A stretch of 64,000 nucleotides of DNA, taken from assembly GCA_017480785.1 (NCBI GenBank), contig JAFURZ010000013.1, positions 62,001 through 126,000 on the forward strand, written 5' to 3'. Positions 52,907 to 62,370 of the stretch are shown here, piece by piece. Below the pieces are notes generated by a model. The model saw only the letters and a program-made list of their open reading frames with translations, searched no databases and was not told the DNA's origin. Every line of letters starts with the position of its first letter. The stretch's first letter is position 1. The DNA comes from Bacteroidales bacterium. GTDB lineage: Bacteria; Bacteroidota; Bacteroidia; Bacteroidales; P3. The translations under genes and the position numbers were made by a program.

Positions 52907-54331
52907 ATGAGTCGCAGAAACAAACCGTTGCCCCTGCTGGAGCAGGTGGAGATAACCGACGCCGGCGCCGAAGGCATGGCCCTGGCACGCGTCGACGGAC
53001 TAGTGGTCTTCGTGCCCTTCGTCGTCCCGGGCGACGTGGTCGACATACAGCTCTATAAGAAGAAGCGCAACTACGCCGAAGGACGTGCCGTGCACTTCCA
53101 CCGCTACTCACCCCTGCGGGTCGATGCCGCCTGCCCCCATTTTGGCGTCTGCGGCGGATGCAAATGGCAGACCATGAGCTACCAGGCACAGCTCGAGGCC
53201 AAGGAGCGCCAGGTGCGCGACAACCTCGAACGCCTCGGCGGCGTCGACTGCTCGCTGATGCAGCCCATCTGCGAGTCGGAGAACATCTACTACTACCGCA
53301 ACAAGCTGGAATTCACTTTCTCCAACCGTGCCTGGCGCACCGACCCCGCCGGCGAGCCCGACCCCCACGGCGCCCTCGGGTTCCACATCCCGCAGCTCTT
53401 CGACAAGGTGCTCCCCATCACCCACTGCGCCCTCCAGGCCGACCCCAGCAACGACATACGCCTCGCCGTGGCCGACTACGCCGTCGACAACAACCTCAGC
53501 TACTACGACATACGCAACCACACGGGATTCCTCCGCAACCTCGTCATCCGCAACAGCAGCCTCGGACACTGGATGGTCATCGTCATCGTGGCCCAAGACG
53601 ACACCGCGCTCCTCTTCCCGTTGCTCGACATGCTCCACGCCCGCTTCCCGCAAATCACGTCGCTCCAGTACATTGTCAACACCAAGCTCAACGACTCATA
53701 CTCCGACCTCGAGGTGCACACCTACTTCGGCAACGACCACATCGAGGAGCAGATGCCCCCTTGGCAAGCGGCCGACGGCAAGCCCCTGCGCTTCATCATC
53801 AACCCCAAATCGTTCTACCAGACCAACTCGCAACAGGCCCAGCGACTCTACAGCCACGTGGCACAACTGGCTGAGCTTCAACCCACCGACACCCTCTACG
53901 ACCTATACACCGGCACCGGCACCATAGCCCTCTTCCTGGCATCGCAGGTAGCCAAAGTGGTAGGCATCGAATACGTGGAGGAGGCCATCGCCGACGCCCG
54001 CCGCAACGCCGCCCTCAACGGCTACGACAACACCGTGTTCTACGCCGGCGACATGGCCCAGGTGCTCACCCCCGACTTCATCGCCGCCAACGGGCGGCCC
54101 GACGTCGTCGTCACCGACCCGCCCCGCGCCGGCATGCACGAGAAGGTGGTGGCGCAACTGCTTGCCACCGCGCCGCGCAAGATTGTCTACGTCAGCTGCA
54201 ACCCCGCCACCCAGGCACGCGACCTACGCCTGCTGGCCGACCGCTACGACGTGCGGCGCATCCAGCCCGTCGACATGTTCCCCCACACACAGCACGTGGA
54301 GAACATTGCCGAACTCGTCCGCCGCGACTGA
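52907..54331 (+). CDS. 23S rRNA m5U methyltransferase (RlmD/RumA-like)
   Basis: The product has 474 residues. A TRAM-like N-terminus is followed by the iron-sulfur cysteines C76, C82 and C85 (CPHFGVCGGC), with a fourth in PITHC. The SAM region has LYDLYTGTGTIALFLA, TDPPRAGMHEKVV is family-specific, and VSCNPATQARDL contains the catalytic Cys near residue 430. It methylates a uridine of 23S rRNA (U1939 or U747 class). The exact site cannot be told from sequence. Confidence 0.93.
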   Translation: MSRRNKPLPLLEQVEITDAGAEGMALARVDGLVVFVPFVVPGDVVDIQLYKKKRNYAEGRAVHFHRYSPLRVDAACPHFGVCGGCKWQTMSYQAQLEAKERQVRDNLERLGGVDCSLMQPICESENIYYYRNKLEFTFSNRAWRTDPAGEPDPHGALGFHIPQLFDKVLPITHCALQADPSNDIRLAVADYAVDNNLSYYDIRNHTGFLRNLVIRNSSLGHWMVIVIVAQDDTALLFPLLDMLHARFPQITSLQYIVNTKLNDSYSDLEVHTYFGNDHIEEQMPPWQAADGKPLRFIINPKSFYQTNSQQAQRLYSHVAQLAELQPTDTLYDLYTGTGTIALFLASQVAKVVGIEYVEEAIADARRNAALNGYDNTVFYAGDMAQVLTPDFIAANGRPDVVVTDPPRAGMHEKVVAQLLATAPRKIVYVSCNPATQARDLRLLADRYDVRRIQPVDMFPHTQHVENIAELVRRD

Positions 54332-54366
54332 GGGAGTCCTAATTAAATCGCGCACGATTTATTCCG

Positions 54367-54471
54367 CAGACACTCCGACTCAACACCGACACAACTCCGC
54401 TCATTCTCCGACTTCAGTCGGACCATCCTCGGAGTTGTGTCGGAGTTGTTACGGAGATGTGTCGGAGATAC
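54367..54471. repeat. 11-nt unit inverted array (TCGGAGTTGTG)
   Basis: Left units ACTCCGACTCA, ACACCGACACA and ACTCCGCTCAT face right units TCGGAGTTGTG, TCGGAGTTGTT and ACGGAGATGTG. All are at 11-nt spacing, with CCGACTTCAGTCGG at the centre. It follows the methyltransferase stop by about 40 nt. Confidence 0.82.
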
Positions 54472-54703
54472 CCCTAAGACGACTACTGATTTTCAGTATA
54501 TTACATTACGGAATATCCCGAACAGGCCTGGATTTCAGCCGATTATATCCTTTCCGTCCGACCGAGGGGAGCGGCGCCCGGGGGCGGACGGGGCAGTTTC
54601 CGAGGGCCGGATTTTATTAATTAAATCGTGCACGACCTTTTATGGAGCCCCAAAAAAGAACCGGAAAACACATCGGTAATAACAAATCACCACAAGCAAA
54701 AAC
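54472..54703. other. Intergenic stretch, no gene seen
   Basis: No convincing gene on either strand. AATTAAATCG followed by a GCACGA motif occurs twice, at about 54341 and about 54620, flanking the 11-nt array and the next 130 nt. Confidence 0.45.
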
Positions 54704-54903
54704 AACCTCGGAGAGGTTGAATCTCAGCAACCCCAGACAAGCGGAGCGCAGTCTGGGGTAAAGCGCATCAGTTCATACTCGTGCGTCTCGAAGAGATGCC
54801 ACCTTTTTCCATGGTGGCGTCTCTCCGAGACGCGAGATCCAAGGAGGTTCCATCCACCCCACACTGCCGTGTGGAGTTATTGAAATTGAGCCTCTTCGAG
54901 GTT
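54704..54903. repeat. 200-nt REP-like composite palindromic element
   Basis: The ends are imperfect inverted repeats: AACCTCGGAGAGGTTGAAT on the left against AACCTCGAAGAGGCTCAAT when the right end is reversed. Inside are CCCCAGAC/GTCTGGGG, a CCACAC/GTGTGG hairpin and a long inner dyad (GCGTCTCGAAGAGATGCCACC region 54783-54803 with 54813-54833). The short frames it contains are artefacts. The layout resembles the non-autonomous REP/MITE elements dispersed in Bacteroidales intergenic DNA. Confidence 0.7.
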
Positions 54904-54997
54904 CTTGTTCCCGCTCCGATTTGTTATCTGCACCACGACGGAGAGAGAAAAAATGGAGGTTTTTTTTAATTTTATTCGACAATTAAAAAAAAAGTCT

Positions 54998-55005
54998 TAT
55001 CTTTG
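54998..55005 (+). promoter_or_regulatory. Promoter of the T9SS surface protein gene
   Basis: TATCTTTG preceded by an A/T-rich tract. The ATG is 100 nt downstream. Confidence 0.6.
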
Positions 55006-55105
55006 CATATTGTTCTCGCAACCCGCAAAAGGTGTTTTTCGAGTGCAACAAGCTAGAAGATAAGACTATAAAAATATTGAACAAAAAATATAAAATACAT
55101 AAAAG

Positions 55106-57403
55106 ATGAAAAAAGCATTATTGAGTCTGTTATTGGCCTTCGTGTGTCTGCCGACAGTCTTTGCCCAGGGCAGCCTGGGGTATGCACTGAAAATTGACAG
55201 TGTGGCGTCGTGCACAAGCTACACCTGGCCGCGCACCAACCAGCAGTACACTGATGACACAGTGGTGACTTACGTTACTTCCGACACTACCTTTGTGCTC
55301 TATTTCACGAAGATGGACTCGTATGTCGACACCGTCAACGCCACCGAGCTGGCGGGCGACTGCAGCGTCAGCTGGAACGGGAAGGTGTGGAACGAGATGG
55401 GTTCGTTCCTCGACACGCTGACCGCCGTCAGCGGCTGCGACAGCGTGGTGAAAATCTCTGTCACCCTGGCCAGCGTCGACACCGTGAAGGCGGTCACCGT
55501 CTGCGGCAGCTACACAGCCCCATGGGGTGGCACCTACACCGAAAGCCGCGTGATTGACACCACCATCACCAGCGGCGCGTGCACCTACCACAACGTCATC
55601 ACGCTGACCGTCAACCCGGAGTACACCAACACCCCCGTGGTCGAGGTGACCGCCGGCTGCAGCTACAAGTGGGACAACACGACGCTGACCGACACCGTCC
55701 TCTTCTCCCGCACCTACAAGACGGTCGAGGGCAACTGCGACAGCATCGTCCGCGTCCGCGTGACCTCCTTCACGGGCCAGCAGTACGACACGGTGCCCGT
55801 GGTGGCCTGCGACGCCTATAAGCCCGCCTGGCGCGACACCATCTTCGCCTCCGGCGTCTACGTGCACGACAGCGTGTACGGCACCTACCTCTCGACCACT
55901 GGCGCCCAGCCCTGCACGCACCACGATGCCATCGACGTGACCATCGTGGCCAGTGTGAGCGACAGCAACGTGGCCCCCACCCCCATCACTGCCGGTTGCA
56001 GCTATCGTTGGAACAACGAGACCATCACCGACACCGCTGTGCACTACCACCTCTACACCAGCATCCTCGGCGGGTGCGACAGCATGGCTGCCATCAAGGT
56101 CTCCTTCACCAACTCGGACTATGACACCACCTTTGCCGAGTATTGCGGCGACGTGTACAACTGGAAGACCAGCTGCCCCACGCTGCCTCTGCCCGGCGCT
56201 GCCAGCCTCTATAGATACAGCAACGACACCACCGTCACCGTCACCATTGCCGACACCGTGAGCGGCTGCACCTCGAACTACACGCTCGTGCTGAGCTTCT
56301 TCACCAAGAGCGACACCGTGAGCCAGTACTCCTGCGGCAACTCCTACAACTACACGTTCAAGCGCTACAACACCACCACCGGCCAGTGGCAGAACGTCAC
56401 CACCACCTTCACCAGTGCCGGCTACCACAGCGTCAGCGCCGATGGCGACACGATGTTTGCCATCGCCAGCGGCACCAACTGCAAGACCTACCGCACCCTG
56501 AACCTGAACCTGAACCTGCCGGAGCAGCGTTTCCGCGCCGACAGCATCGACACCGCCGTGTGCGAGCGCTTCCGCTTCAAAGCCGACCAGCGCTACGGCC
56601 GCTGGCTGACCCTCGAGCCCGCCTCCAACCAGACCGGCGTGGTGGTGTTCGACACCAACCTGATACATGAGGAGCACCACTCCAGCAACACCACCCGTTG
56701 CTACGACTCCATCGCCCACGTGCACGTGGTCATCAACCGCAACAGCTTCATCGAGCGCACCGTCACCCAGTGCGACAGCTATGTGTGGGAAGAGTTCGAC
56801 GGCAAGACCTACACCACCAGCGGCACCTACCGCGACACCCTCGACGAGAACACCGCTGAGGGCTGCCTCCAGATTGGCCGCCTCCGCCTGACCATCAACA
56901 AGACGCCCGTCATCAACGTCGTCGGCGAGTGGATGCTCGAGCCCGGCGAGAGCACCGTGCTGAAGGCCGTCCCCGCCGCGGGCAGCGACCCCATCAGCAG
57001 CTACAAGTGGTACATCGGCAGCAGCGTCATGTCGACCGCCGACAGCCTGGTGCTGGAGAACGTGGCCACCAATACCGACATCAAGCTGGAGTCGAAGAGC
57101 AACAAGAACTGCACCGCCACCAACTGGATTACCGTCACCGCCACGGTGGGCATCGACGACGTCGAGACCCTGCATGTTAACATCTACCCCAACCCCGCCA
57201 GCCGCTACCTCAACATCGAGAGCGCCGAGGCCATGACCGAGGTAGAACTCTACAACACCGTGGGCCAGAAGGTCGTCAGCCGCCACATTGACGGCACCGC
57301 CGTGCAGCTCGACCTGGGCCAGCTGGCCACCGGCACCTACACCCTCCGCATCAACGGGGCCGACGGCAGCCTGACGACACGCAAAGTCATCGTCAACAAA
57401 TAG
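55106..57403 (+). CDS. Repeat-rich surface protein with type A T9SS domain
   Basis: The product has 765 residues with a signal peptide ending at LPTVFAQ. The body is made of diverged units of about 85 residues, each with a Cys-containing strand pattern such as CGSYTAPWGGTY, GCSYKWDNTTLTDT, GCSYRWNNETITDT and a GCDS/NCDS closing motif. An Ig-like domain (VVGEWMLEPGESTVLKAVPA) precedes the type A sorting domain (VNIYPNPASRYLNIESAEAM ... TRKVIVNK). It is probably exported and anchored at the surface. It lies immediately before apbE, with the stop 2 nt from that ATG. Confidence 0.85.
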   Translation: MKKALLSLLLAFVCLPTVFAQGSLGYALKIDSVASCTSYTWPRTNQQYTDDTVVTYVTSDTTFVLYFTKMDSYVDTVNATELAGDCSVSWNGKVWNEMGSFLDTLTAVSGCDSVVKISVTLASVDTVKAVTVCGSYTAPWGGTYTESRVIDTTITSGACTYHNVITLTVNPEYTNTPVVEVTAGCSYKWDNTTLTDTVLFSRTYKTVEGNCDSIVRVRVTSFTGQQYDTVPVVACDAYKPAWRDTIFASGVYVHDSVYGTYLSTTGAQPCTHHDAIDVTIVASVSDSNVAPTPITAGCSYRWNNETITDTAVHYHLYTSILGGCDSMAAIKVSFTNSDYDTTFAEYCGDVYNWKTSCPTLPLPGAASLYRYSNDTTVTVTIADTVSGCTSNYTLVLSFFTKSDTVSQYSCGNSYNYTFKRYNTTTGQWQNVTTTFTSAGYHSVSADGDTMFAIASGTNCKTYRTLNLNLNLPEQRFRADSIDTAVCERFRFKADQRYGRWLTLEPASNQTGVVVFDTNLIHEEHHSSNTTRCYDSIAHVHVVINRNSFIERTVTQCDSYVWEEFDGKTYTTSGTYRDTLDENTAEGCLQIGRLRLTINKTPVINVVGEWMLEPGESTVLKAVPAAGSDPISSYKWYIGSSVMSTADSLVLENVATNTDIKLESKSNKNCTATNWITVTATVGIDDVETLHVNIYPNPASRYLNIESAEAMTEVELYNTVGQKVVSRHIDGTAVQLDLGQLATGTYTLRINGADGSLTTRKVIVNK

Positions 57404-57405
57404 TG

Positions 57406-58452
57406 ATGAAAAGATTTTTTCATGGTAAGAGCGTCCGGCACTCCGGTGTCGGACGTTTTTTTGCGGGCCTGCTCCTGCTGGTCCCCCTCACCGGCTGCCG
57501 CCCCACGGCGCCCGTGCAAATCTACGGCCAGGCGCAGGGTACCTACTACAGCGTGCAATACTACGACCACGTCCAACGCCAGCCACGCAACCTGCGGCCC
57601 CAAATCGACTCGCTGCTGGCCGCCTTCGACCAGTCGGCCTCCCTGTGGGTCGACAGCTCGCGCCTGCGGCGCCTCAACGCCGGCCTGACCGACAGCCTGG
57701 ACGACGTGCTGCTCTTCCTCCTGGACAACTCGCTCCGCCTCACCGACTACACCGACGGCGCCTTCGACCCCCGCGTGGGGCGGCTGGTGCAGACCTGGGG
57801 CTTCAGCTTCAAGCAGCGCCAGACGCCCGACAGCCGCACGCTTGACACCCTCCTGCGGGCCGCCCGCGGCACCGTGGGGCACTCCGGCCACCGCTACCAC
57901 CGCCAGCATGACGACACAGAGCTCGACTTCAACGCCATCGCCCAGGGCTATGCCTCCGACCTGGTGGGGCAGCTGCTCGAGCGCTACGGCATCCGGGACT
58001 ACCTCGTCGACATCGGGGGCGAAGTGGTGGCCCACGGCACCAAGGCCGACGGGCAGCCGTGGCGCGTGGGCATCGAGCGGCCCGCGGCCGACTCGCTGAG
58101 CACGCCCGCGGTGATGACGGCCATCACCCTGCGCGACGCCTCGGTGGTCACCTCGGGCAGCTACCGCAAATACTACGAGCGCGACGGCATGCGCTTCTCC
58201 CACACCATCGACCCCGCCACCGGCCGGCCGGTGCAGCACACGCTGCTGAGTGCCTCGGTGGTGGAAAGCGAAAGCTGGCTGGCCGACGCCATGGCCACCG
58301 CCTACATGGTGATGGGGCTCGACAGCGCCCGCGCCTTCATCGCCTCGCACCCCGGCGGCCCCGGCACCGAGGCGGTCTACTTCATCTACGACGACCACGG
58401 CACCCTCAAGACCTACGCCACCCCTGCCTTTGAAGAACTAATAATAAAATAA
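57406..58452 (+). CDS. apbE: ApbE, FAD:protein FMN transferase (lipoprotein)
   Basis: The ATG at 57406 gives 348 residues with a lipoprotein signal ending LLVPLTGC. YGQAQGTYYSVQYYD is the N-terminal motif. DGAFDPRVGRLVQTWGF and LDFNAIAQGYASDLVGQLLE bind FAD. YLVDIGGEVVAHGTKADGQP and the metal-binding HTIDPATGRPVQHTLLSASVV complete the enzyme. It attaches FMN to subunits such as those of Rnf or Na+-NQR. A hairpin with a T-run lies inside the signal-peptide codons, so upstream transcripts may end there. Confidence 0.93.
   Translation: MKRFFHGKSVRHSGVGRFFAGLLLLVPLTGCRPTAPVQIYGQAQGTYYSVQYYDHVQRQPRNLRPQIDSLLAAFDQSASLWVDSSRLRRLNAGLTDSLDDVLLFLLDNSLRLTDYTDGAFDPRVGRLVQTWGFSFKQRQTPDSRTLDTLLRAARGTVGHSGHRYHRQHDDTELDFNAIAQGYASDLVGQLLERYGIRDYLVDIGGEVVAHGTKADGQPWRVGIERPAADSLSTPAVMTAITLRDASVVTSGSYRKYYERDGMRFSHTIDPATGRPVQHTLLSASVVESESWLADAMATAYMVMGLDSARAFIASHPGGPGTEAVYFIYDDHGTLKTYATPAFEELIIK
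57431..57462 (+). terminator. Terminator-like hairpin inside the apbE start
   Basis: GCGTCCGGCAC pairs with GTGTCGGACGT over 11 bp (two G·T) with a 4-nt loop, and seven T follow. It lies 25 nt into apbE and could end the surface-protein transcript or attenuate apbE. Confidence 0.7.
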
Positions 58453-58456
58453 AGAT

Positions 58457-59317
58457 ATGAAATCAATGACCGGATATGCCAAGGTGCAGTGCACCCTGGG
58501 CGAGAAGAGACTGAACATAGAAATCAAGACCCTCAACAGCAAGCAGCTCGACCTCATCGTGAAGGTGCCGCCGCTGCTGCGCTCGCGCGAGCTGGAGGTG
58601 CGCACCCTGCTGGGCGCCCTGGAGCGCGGCAAGGTGGAGTGCCTCATCGGCGAGGAGGACGCCGGCAGCGAGGTGGCCCTCAACGAGGGGCTGCTGCGCG
58701 GCCGCTACCAGGCCCTGCGCGCCATAGCCCTCGACCTGGGCGCCGACCCCACGGGGCTGCTCACCGAGCTGGCCACGATGCCCGACCTCTGGAACAGCAC
58801 CTGCGAGCAGGAACTCGACGAGCAGGGCTGGCAGGTGGTCGAGGCAGGGCTGCGCCAGGCCATCGACGAGGTCGACCGCTTCCGCCTGCACGAAGGGCAG
58901 GTGCTGGAGCGCGACTTCCACCTCCACGTGGACCGCATCGAGGCCATGCTGCGCGAGATACCCGCCTACGAGGCCGACCGCATCGACACCGCCAAGGAGC
59001 GCATACGCCGCTGGATGGCCGAGGCCGACGTGAAGGCCGTCGACGAGAACCGCTTCGAGCAGGAGCTCATCTACTACCTCGAGAAACTCGACATCACCGA
59101 AGAGAAGGTGCGTCTGCAGAAGCACATCGACTACTTCCGCCAGACCATGGCCGGCGAGCCCACCTGCGGCAAGAAGCTGGGCTTCGTGGCGCAGGAGATG
59201 GGGCGCGAAATCAACACCACCGGCTCGAAGGCCAACCACGTGGAGATACAGCGCCTGGTGGTGGTGATGAAGGACGAGCTGGAGAAGATAAAGGAGCAGC
59301 TGGGCAACGTGCTCTGA
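58457..59317 (+). CDS. YicC family endoribonuclease-like protein
   Basis: The product has 286 residues. MKSMTGYAKVQ with NIEIKTLNSKQLDLIVKVPP is the YicC N-terminal domain. The C-terminal DUF1732 part has GKKLGFVAQEMGREINTTGS and NHVEIQRLVVVMKDELEKIK. Members are stress-related ribonucleases; E. coli YicC acts on the RyhB small RNA. It starts 4 nt after apbE, and a long palindromic terminator begins at its stop. Confidence 0.93.
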   Translation: MKSMTGYAKVQCTLGEKRLNIEIKTLNSKQLDLIVKVPPLLRSRELEVRTLLGALERGKVECLIGEEDAGSEVALNEGLLRGRYQALRAIALDLGADPTGLLTELATMPDLWNSTCEQELDEQGWQVVEAGLRQAIDEVDRFRLHEGQVLERDFHLHVDRIEAMLREIPAYEADRIDTAKERIRRWMAEADVKAVDENRFEQELIYYLEKLDITEEKVRLQKHIDYFRQTMAGEPTCGKKLGFVAQEMGREINTTGSKANHVEIQRLVVVMKDELEKIKEQLGNVL

Positions 59318-59377
59318 TAGCTGACTGTAAAAAAGAAGGGCTGCCGAATGGCAGCCCTTCTTTTTTACAGTCAGCTA
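59318..59377. terminator. Perfect 28-bp bidirectional terminator
   Basis: TAGCTGACTGT through GGCTGCC pairs perfectly with GGCAGCC through ACAGTCAGCTA over 28 bp. The 4-nt loop is GAAT. A6/T6 tracts inside the arms supply U-runs on both strands. It separates two convergent genes, yicC and the surface protein at 59384. Confidence 0.93.
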
Positions 59378-59383
59378 AGAGGC

Positions 59384-62257
59384 TTAGCGGACGATGAGTT
59401 TCTCAACCTTGCTGAAGGTGTCGTTGGTGACGCGCACGAAGTAGGCGCCAGCGGGAACACCGTTGAGGTTGATGACGGTCTCACCGGAGGTGATGTCGGC
59501 ATTGTAGACCACGCGGCCGCTCATGTCGATGATGCTGCAGTTGGCCTTGCCCTCGAAGCTGCTCACCTTGAGGCGCACCTGCGAAGTGGCGGGGTTGGGG
59601 GCCAGGAGGAGGTTCACGTTGTCCTCGACGTCGCGGATGCTCAGGGGCTCGTCGTGCACAGTGGCGGTGATGACGATGTCCTCGGTGATGTCGCGCAGGG
59701 TAATCATGTAGGCCTTACGCACGAGGGCGGGGTCCCAACGGTCTTCCTCTTCAGCCTGCGGGGTGTGACCGGCCCAGTAGACGGTGTAGTCCTCGACGGT
59801 GACAATGTTCGAGTCGGTCAGGTCAATGGGGTTACCATTGAGGAAGATTTGGTCGATGACCTTGCTCTGGAGGAAGTCGTTGTTGCTGTCGGCGACATAG
59901 TAGGAATAATCCTCATGGGTCGTCGGGTCGGTACCCTCATCTCTAAAGTCATCCTCAGCCGGGTCGCCGGGGAGCACCATGTAGGAGTAGGCAGCACCCT
60001 CTGCAACGGTGTCGGAAACGCCGCAAATCGAGGTGCGGAAGTTGTGCACCCAGTAGTTGGTGCGCTCGTTCTCATCCTCGGTGCAGGTGGCAGAGACGTA
60101 GTGGGTGTCAAGCTCCATCTTAGGTCCGACGATGAGGCGCATCAAAGGATAATAGTCAATGTTACGGGCACTGACATAGTGACTATGATTACCACCACGA
60201 GCTCCCTGAATGGGATCGTAGCAGTAGGCGTCATAGGTCTTACTCGAAGGATAGGCCTGATTGTAGTAAGGAGCCAACTCGGCGTTGTCGCGATAGCTGG
60301 TGTAGTTGTTGTTGTCATAGAAGCCGCCGGTCTGTGATTTGTAGCGGGTAGCCTGACGGGCCACAGCGAAGTCGCCGCCACCCTGGAGGGAATACTCCAT
60401 CCAATAGCTCGTGTTGGGGTCGATGGCGGGCTGCTCGGGGAAGAAGACGTTGACGGCATAGTAGTTGCCGTTCTCAGCGGTGGCAAAGTCGAGCAGGTCT
60501 TCCTCGGTGGGGGCCACATTGCCTTCGCCGACGAGATAGACCTCATTGCCCGTCAGTCCGGTGTAGTTACGCAGCCAGTAGTACCAGCCGGTGTCTTCAC
60601 CTTCGTGGATTTCATAGCGGTACATGTCCACAGTGAGACGGGCGCCAGCAGCCTGAGCCTCGGTGACCTTGGTGGAGGTGACAAGCTCGATACCGCGGAT
60701 GACCCAAGGCTCGCCGTTCTCGTCGGTCGGAATGACACTGGGGGTGTTGTAGCGGGTCATGACAGTATAGCCAGGCTGATACTGGTGAGCACAGTCACTG
60801 GTAACATAACCGGGGTCAGTGGGACGACCCTGTGCATCGACAGTGCCGGTGAAGCCATAGGCAAACTCACTACCACCAGGGACGATACCGTTGTCGTTAC
60901 CCCAACGATAGCCGGGGACGGTGCGGCCAAAGGTGGGATCCTCATCGAGGGGCTCGGTGACGGTGTAGGTGTAGGCAGCGAGGGTGTCGTTGAGGCCCTG
61001 GGCGTTGCTGGCAGTGATGAGGAACTGGTTGGCACCAATCTGGGTGGTAGGGACACCACGGCGGGTGTAACCGGCAGCGGCCAACTCAGCGTCGGTATTG
61101 GCATACTGGTCATACCACTCGGGGAAGTCGTGGTAGTAGATGTACTCGCCATAACCATGGCCGCCATACATAAAGCCAGCCTCGTTGATGTCGAGGACTG
61201 TGTTGGTAAGGGCGTTACCGGCAGGTATCGTCAAGCCAGTCTGAGGAACACTGAAAGCCTCGGTCCATTCACCGGAAGTGCCGACACGATGCTGCACACC
61301 CAGGGAAATACCGGTAAGGTCTTCGATACCAGTGTTACGGGCAAAGACAGTATAGGACATCGGGACGGTCATACCCTGAGGCAGGGTGCCATAGAAGCCG
61401 TTGATGATACCAGGGCTGTTGAAAGTCCAGCGGGTGGTGGCAGCAGGGGCAACGATTTTCACATCGTCGATAGCCCAGCCATAACCGTAAGGAAGCGAAC
61501 CGTCAGCGGTGAGGCGGAAACGGACCTCGAGATTGGTCTGATTGATGGCTGCGGGAGGCAGAGTGGCCACATAGTAGAGGGGGCCGTAAGCGCCGACGGA
61601 GACATCAACGCCAGTGACGTTAATTTCCATAGACTTCCAGCTGCCGTTGAGCTTATAGTCAAGGTAGCAAATGTCGTAGTATTTACGATAGAGCTGACGC
61701 CAGGTGACGTCGACCAGCTCGGCATTGTTCAGGGCCACAGGAGCCAGGCTGAAATAGGTGTTGAGGGCGTTGTTGTCCTCATCAATCTCGCAGAGACTGA
61801 GGAACATGAAACCGTTGTTGTCATTGATGCCGTTGCGGGAACCCATGGCATAGTGCAGATTGGCTGTGCCAACGTAGGCGCCATATCCGGCATAATCCTC
61901 GGCGAAGGCGCTGTCGTCAATGGCGGTGGTGTCGGCAATACGAGCCCAACGTGACGAAACCTCGGAACGGTTGTGGCAGTTGATTGCACCGACGACGGTG
62001 TCGTCAATCTGGTCTGTAGCCTCGATAGTACCGATGGTAACACCGGTCAACGAGGAGAAATTGAAGGTGTGCAACACCACGTCCTCGCCGTCCTTGGTGA
62101 AGATGGAGGCCTTGTAGTCGACAGGCTGCGCTTCGGTAGCGAAGACCACCTTCTCGTTGGCGGCAGGGGCGCAGAGTTTGCCAACCTGCTTGTTGGTCTG
62201 GGCCATGGCAAGGGTGCTGCACAGGGCCAAACCCAAAACGAATAGTACTTTTTTCAT
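59384..62257 (-). CDS. Large secreted protein with type A T9SS domain
   Basis: The ATG at 62257 gives 957 residues with the signal peptide MKKVLFVLGLALCSTLAMAQ. The N-terminal half has WAIDDVKIVAP after a beta-sandwich, the common Bacteroidetes jelly-roll end. The middle region has repeated aromatic-rich segments (GYGEYIYYHDFPEWYDQ, EDTGWYYWLRNYTG). The C-terminus is a sorting domain (LLLAPNPATSQVRLKVSSFE ... VEKLIVR). No enzyme motif was found. Because the strong terminator and a good promoter frame it alone, it is a single-gene unit. Composition is somewhat less GC-rich than its neighbours. Confidence 0.85.
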   Translation of the reverse strand: MKKVLFVLGLALCSTLAMAQTNKQVGKLCAPAANEKVVFATEAQPVDYKASIFTKDGEDVVLHTFNFSSLTGVTIGTIEATDQIDDTVVGAINCHNRSEVSSRWARIADTTAIDDSAFAEDYAGYGAYVGTANLHYAMGSRNGINDNNGFMFLSLCEIDEDNNALNTYFSLAPVALNNAELVDVTWRQLYRKYYDICYLDYKLNGSWKSMEINVTGVDVSVGAYGPLYYVATLPPAAINQTNLEVRFRLTADGSLPYGYGWAIDDVKIVAPAATTRWTFNSPGIINGFYGTLPQGMTVPMSYTVFARNTGIEDLTGISLGVQHRVGTSGEWTEAFSVPQTGLTIPAGNALTNTVLDINEAGFMYGGHGYGEYIYYHDFPEWYDQYANTDAELAAAGYTRRGVPTTQIGANQFLITASNAQGLNDTLAAYTYTVTEPLDEDPTFGRTVPGYRWGNDNGIVPGGSEFAYGFTGTVDAQGRPTDPGYVTSDCAHQYQPGYTVMTRYNTPSVIPTDENGEPWVIRGIELVTSTKVTEAQAAGARLTVDMYRYEIHEGEDTGWYYWLRNYTGLTGNEVYLVGEGNVAPTEEDLLDFATAENGNYYAVNVFFPEQPAIDPNTSYWMEYSLQGGGDFAVARQATRYKSQTGGFYDNNNYTSYRDNAELAPYYNQAYPSSKTYDAYCYDPIQGARGGNHSHYVSARNIDYYPLMRLIVGPKMELDTHYVSATCTEDENERTNYWVHNFRTSICGVSDTVAEGAAYSYMVLPGDPAEDDFRDEGTDPTTHEDYSYYVADSNNDFLQSKVIDQIFLNGNPIDLTDSNIVTVEDYTVYWAGHTPQAEEEDRWDPALVRKAYMITLRDITEDIVITATVHDEPLSIRDVEDNVNLLLAPNPATSQVRLKVSSFEGKANCSIIDMSGRVVYNADITSGETVINLNGVPAGAYFVRVTNDTFSKVEKLIVR

Positions 62258-62370
62258 TTTGTTTGAATTTTTGGTGATTAACAATATTTCATTTCAACAA
62301 TAGTCTACTTCTCTCACCCTCAGCCCGCTGACCGTGTTAAAACATTTCCGCGGGACGCTCTTTCACAATG
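62258..62370. promoter_or_regulatory. 5' leader of the secreted protein gene
   Basis: About 110 nt of untranslated leader lies between promoter and ATG. The frames inside show no gene. Confidence 0.45.

Noticed and set aside
54773..54982. Short frames in both directions around 54.8-55.0 kb
   Set aside because: They are encoded by the palindromic REP-like element and read as translated hairpins, not proteins.
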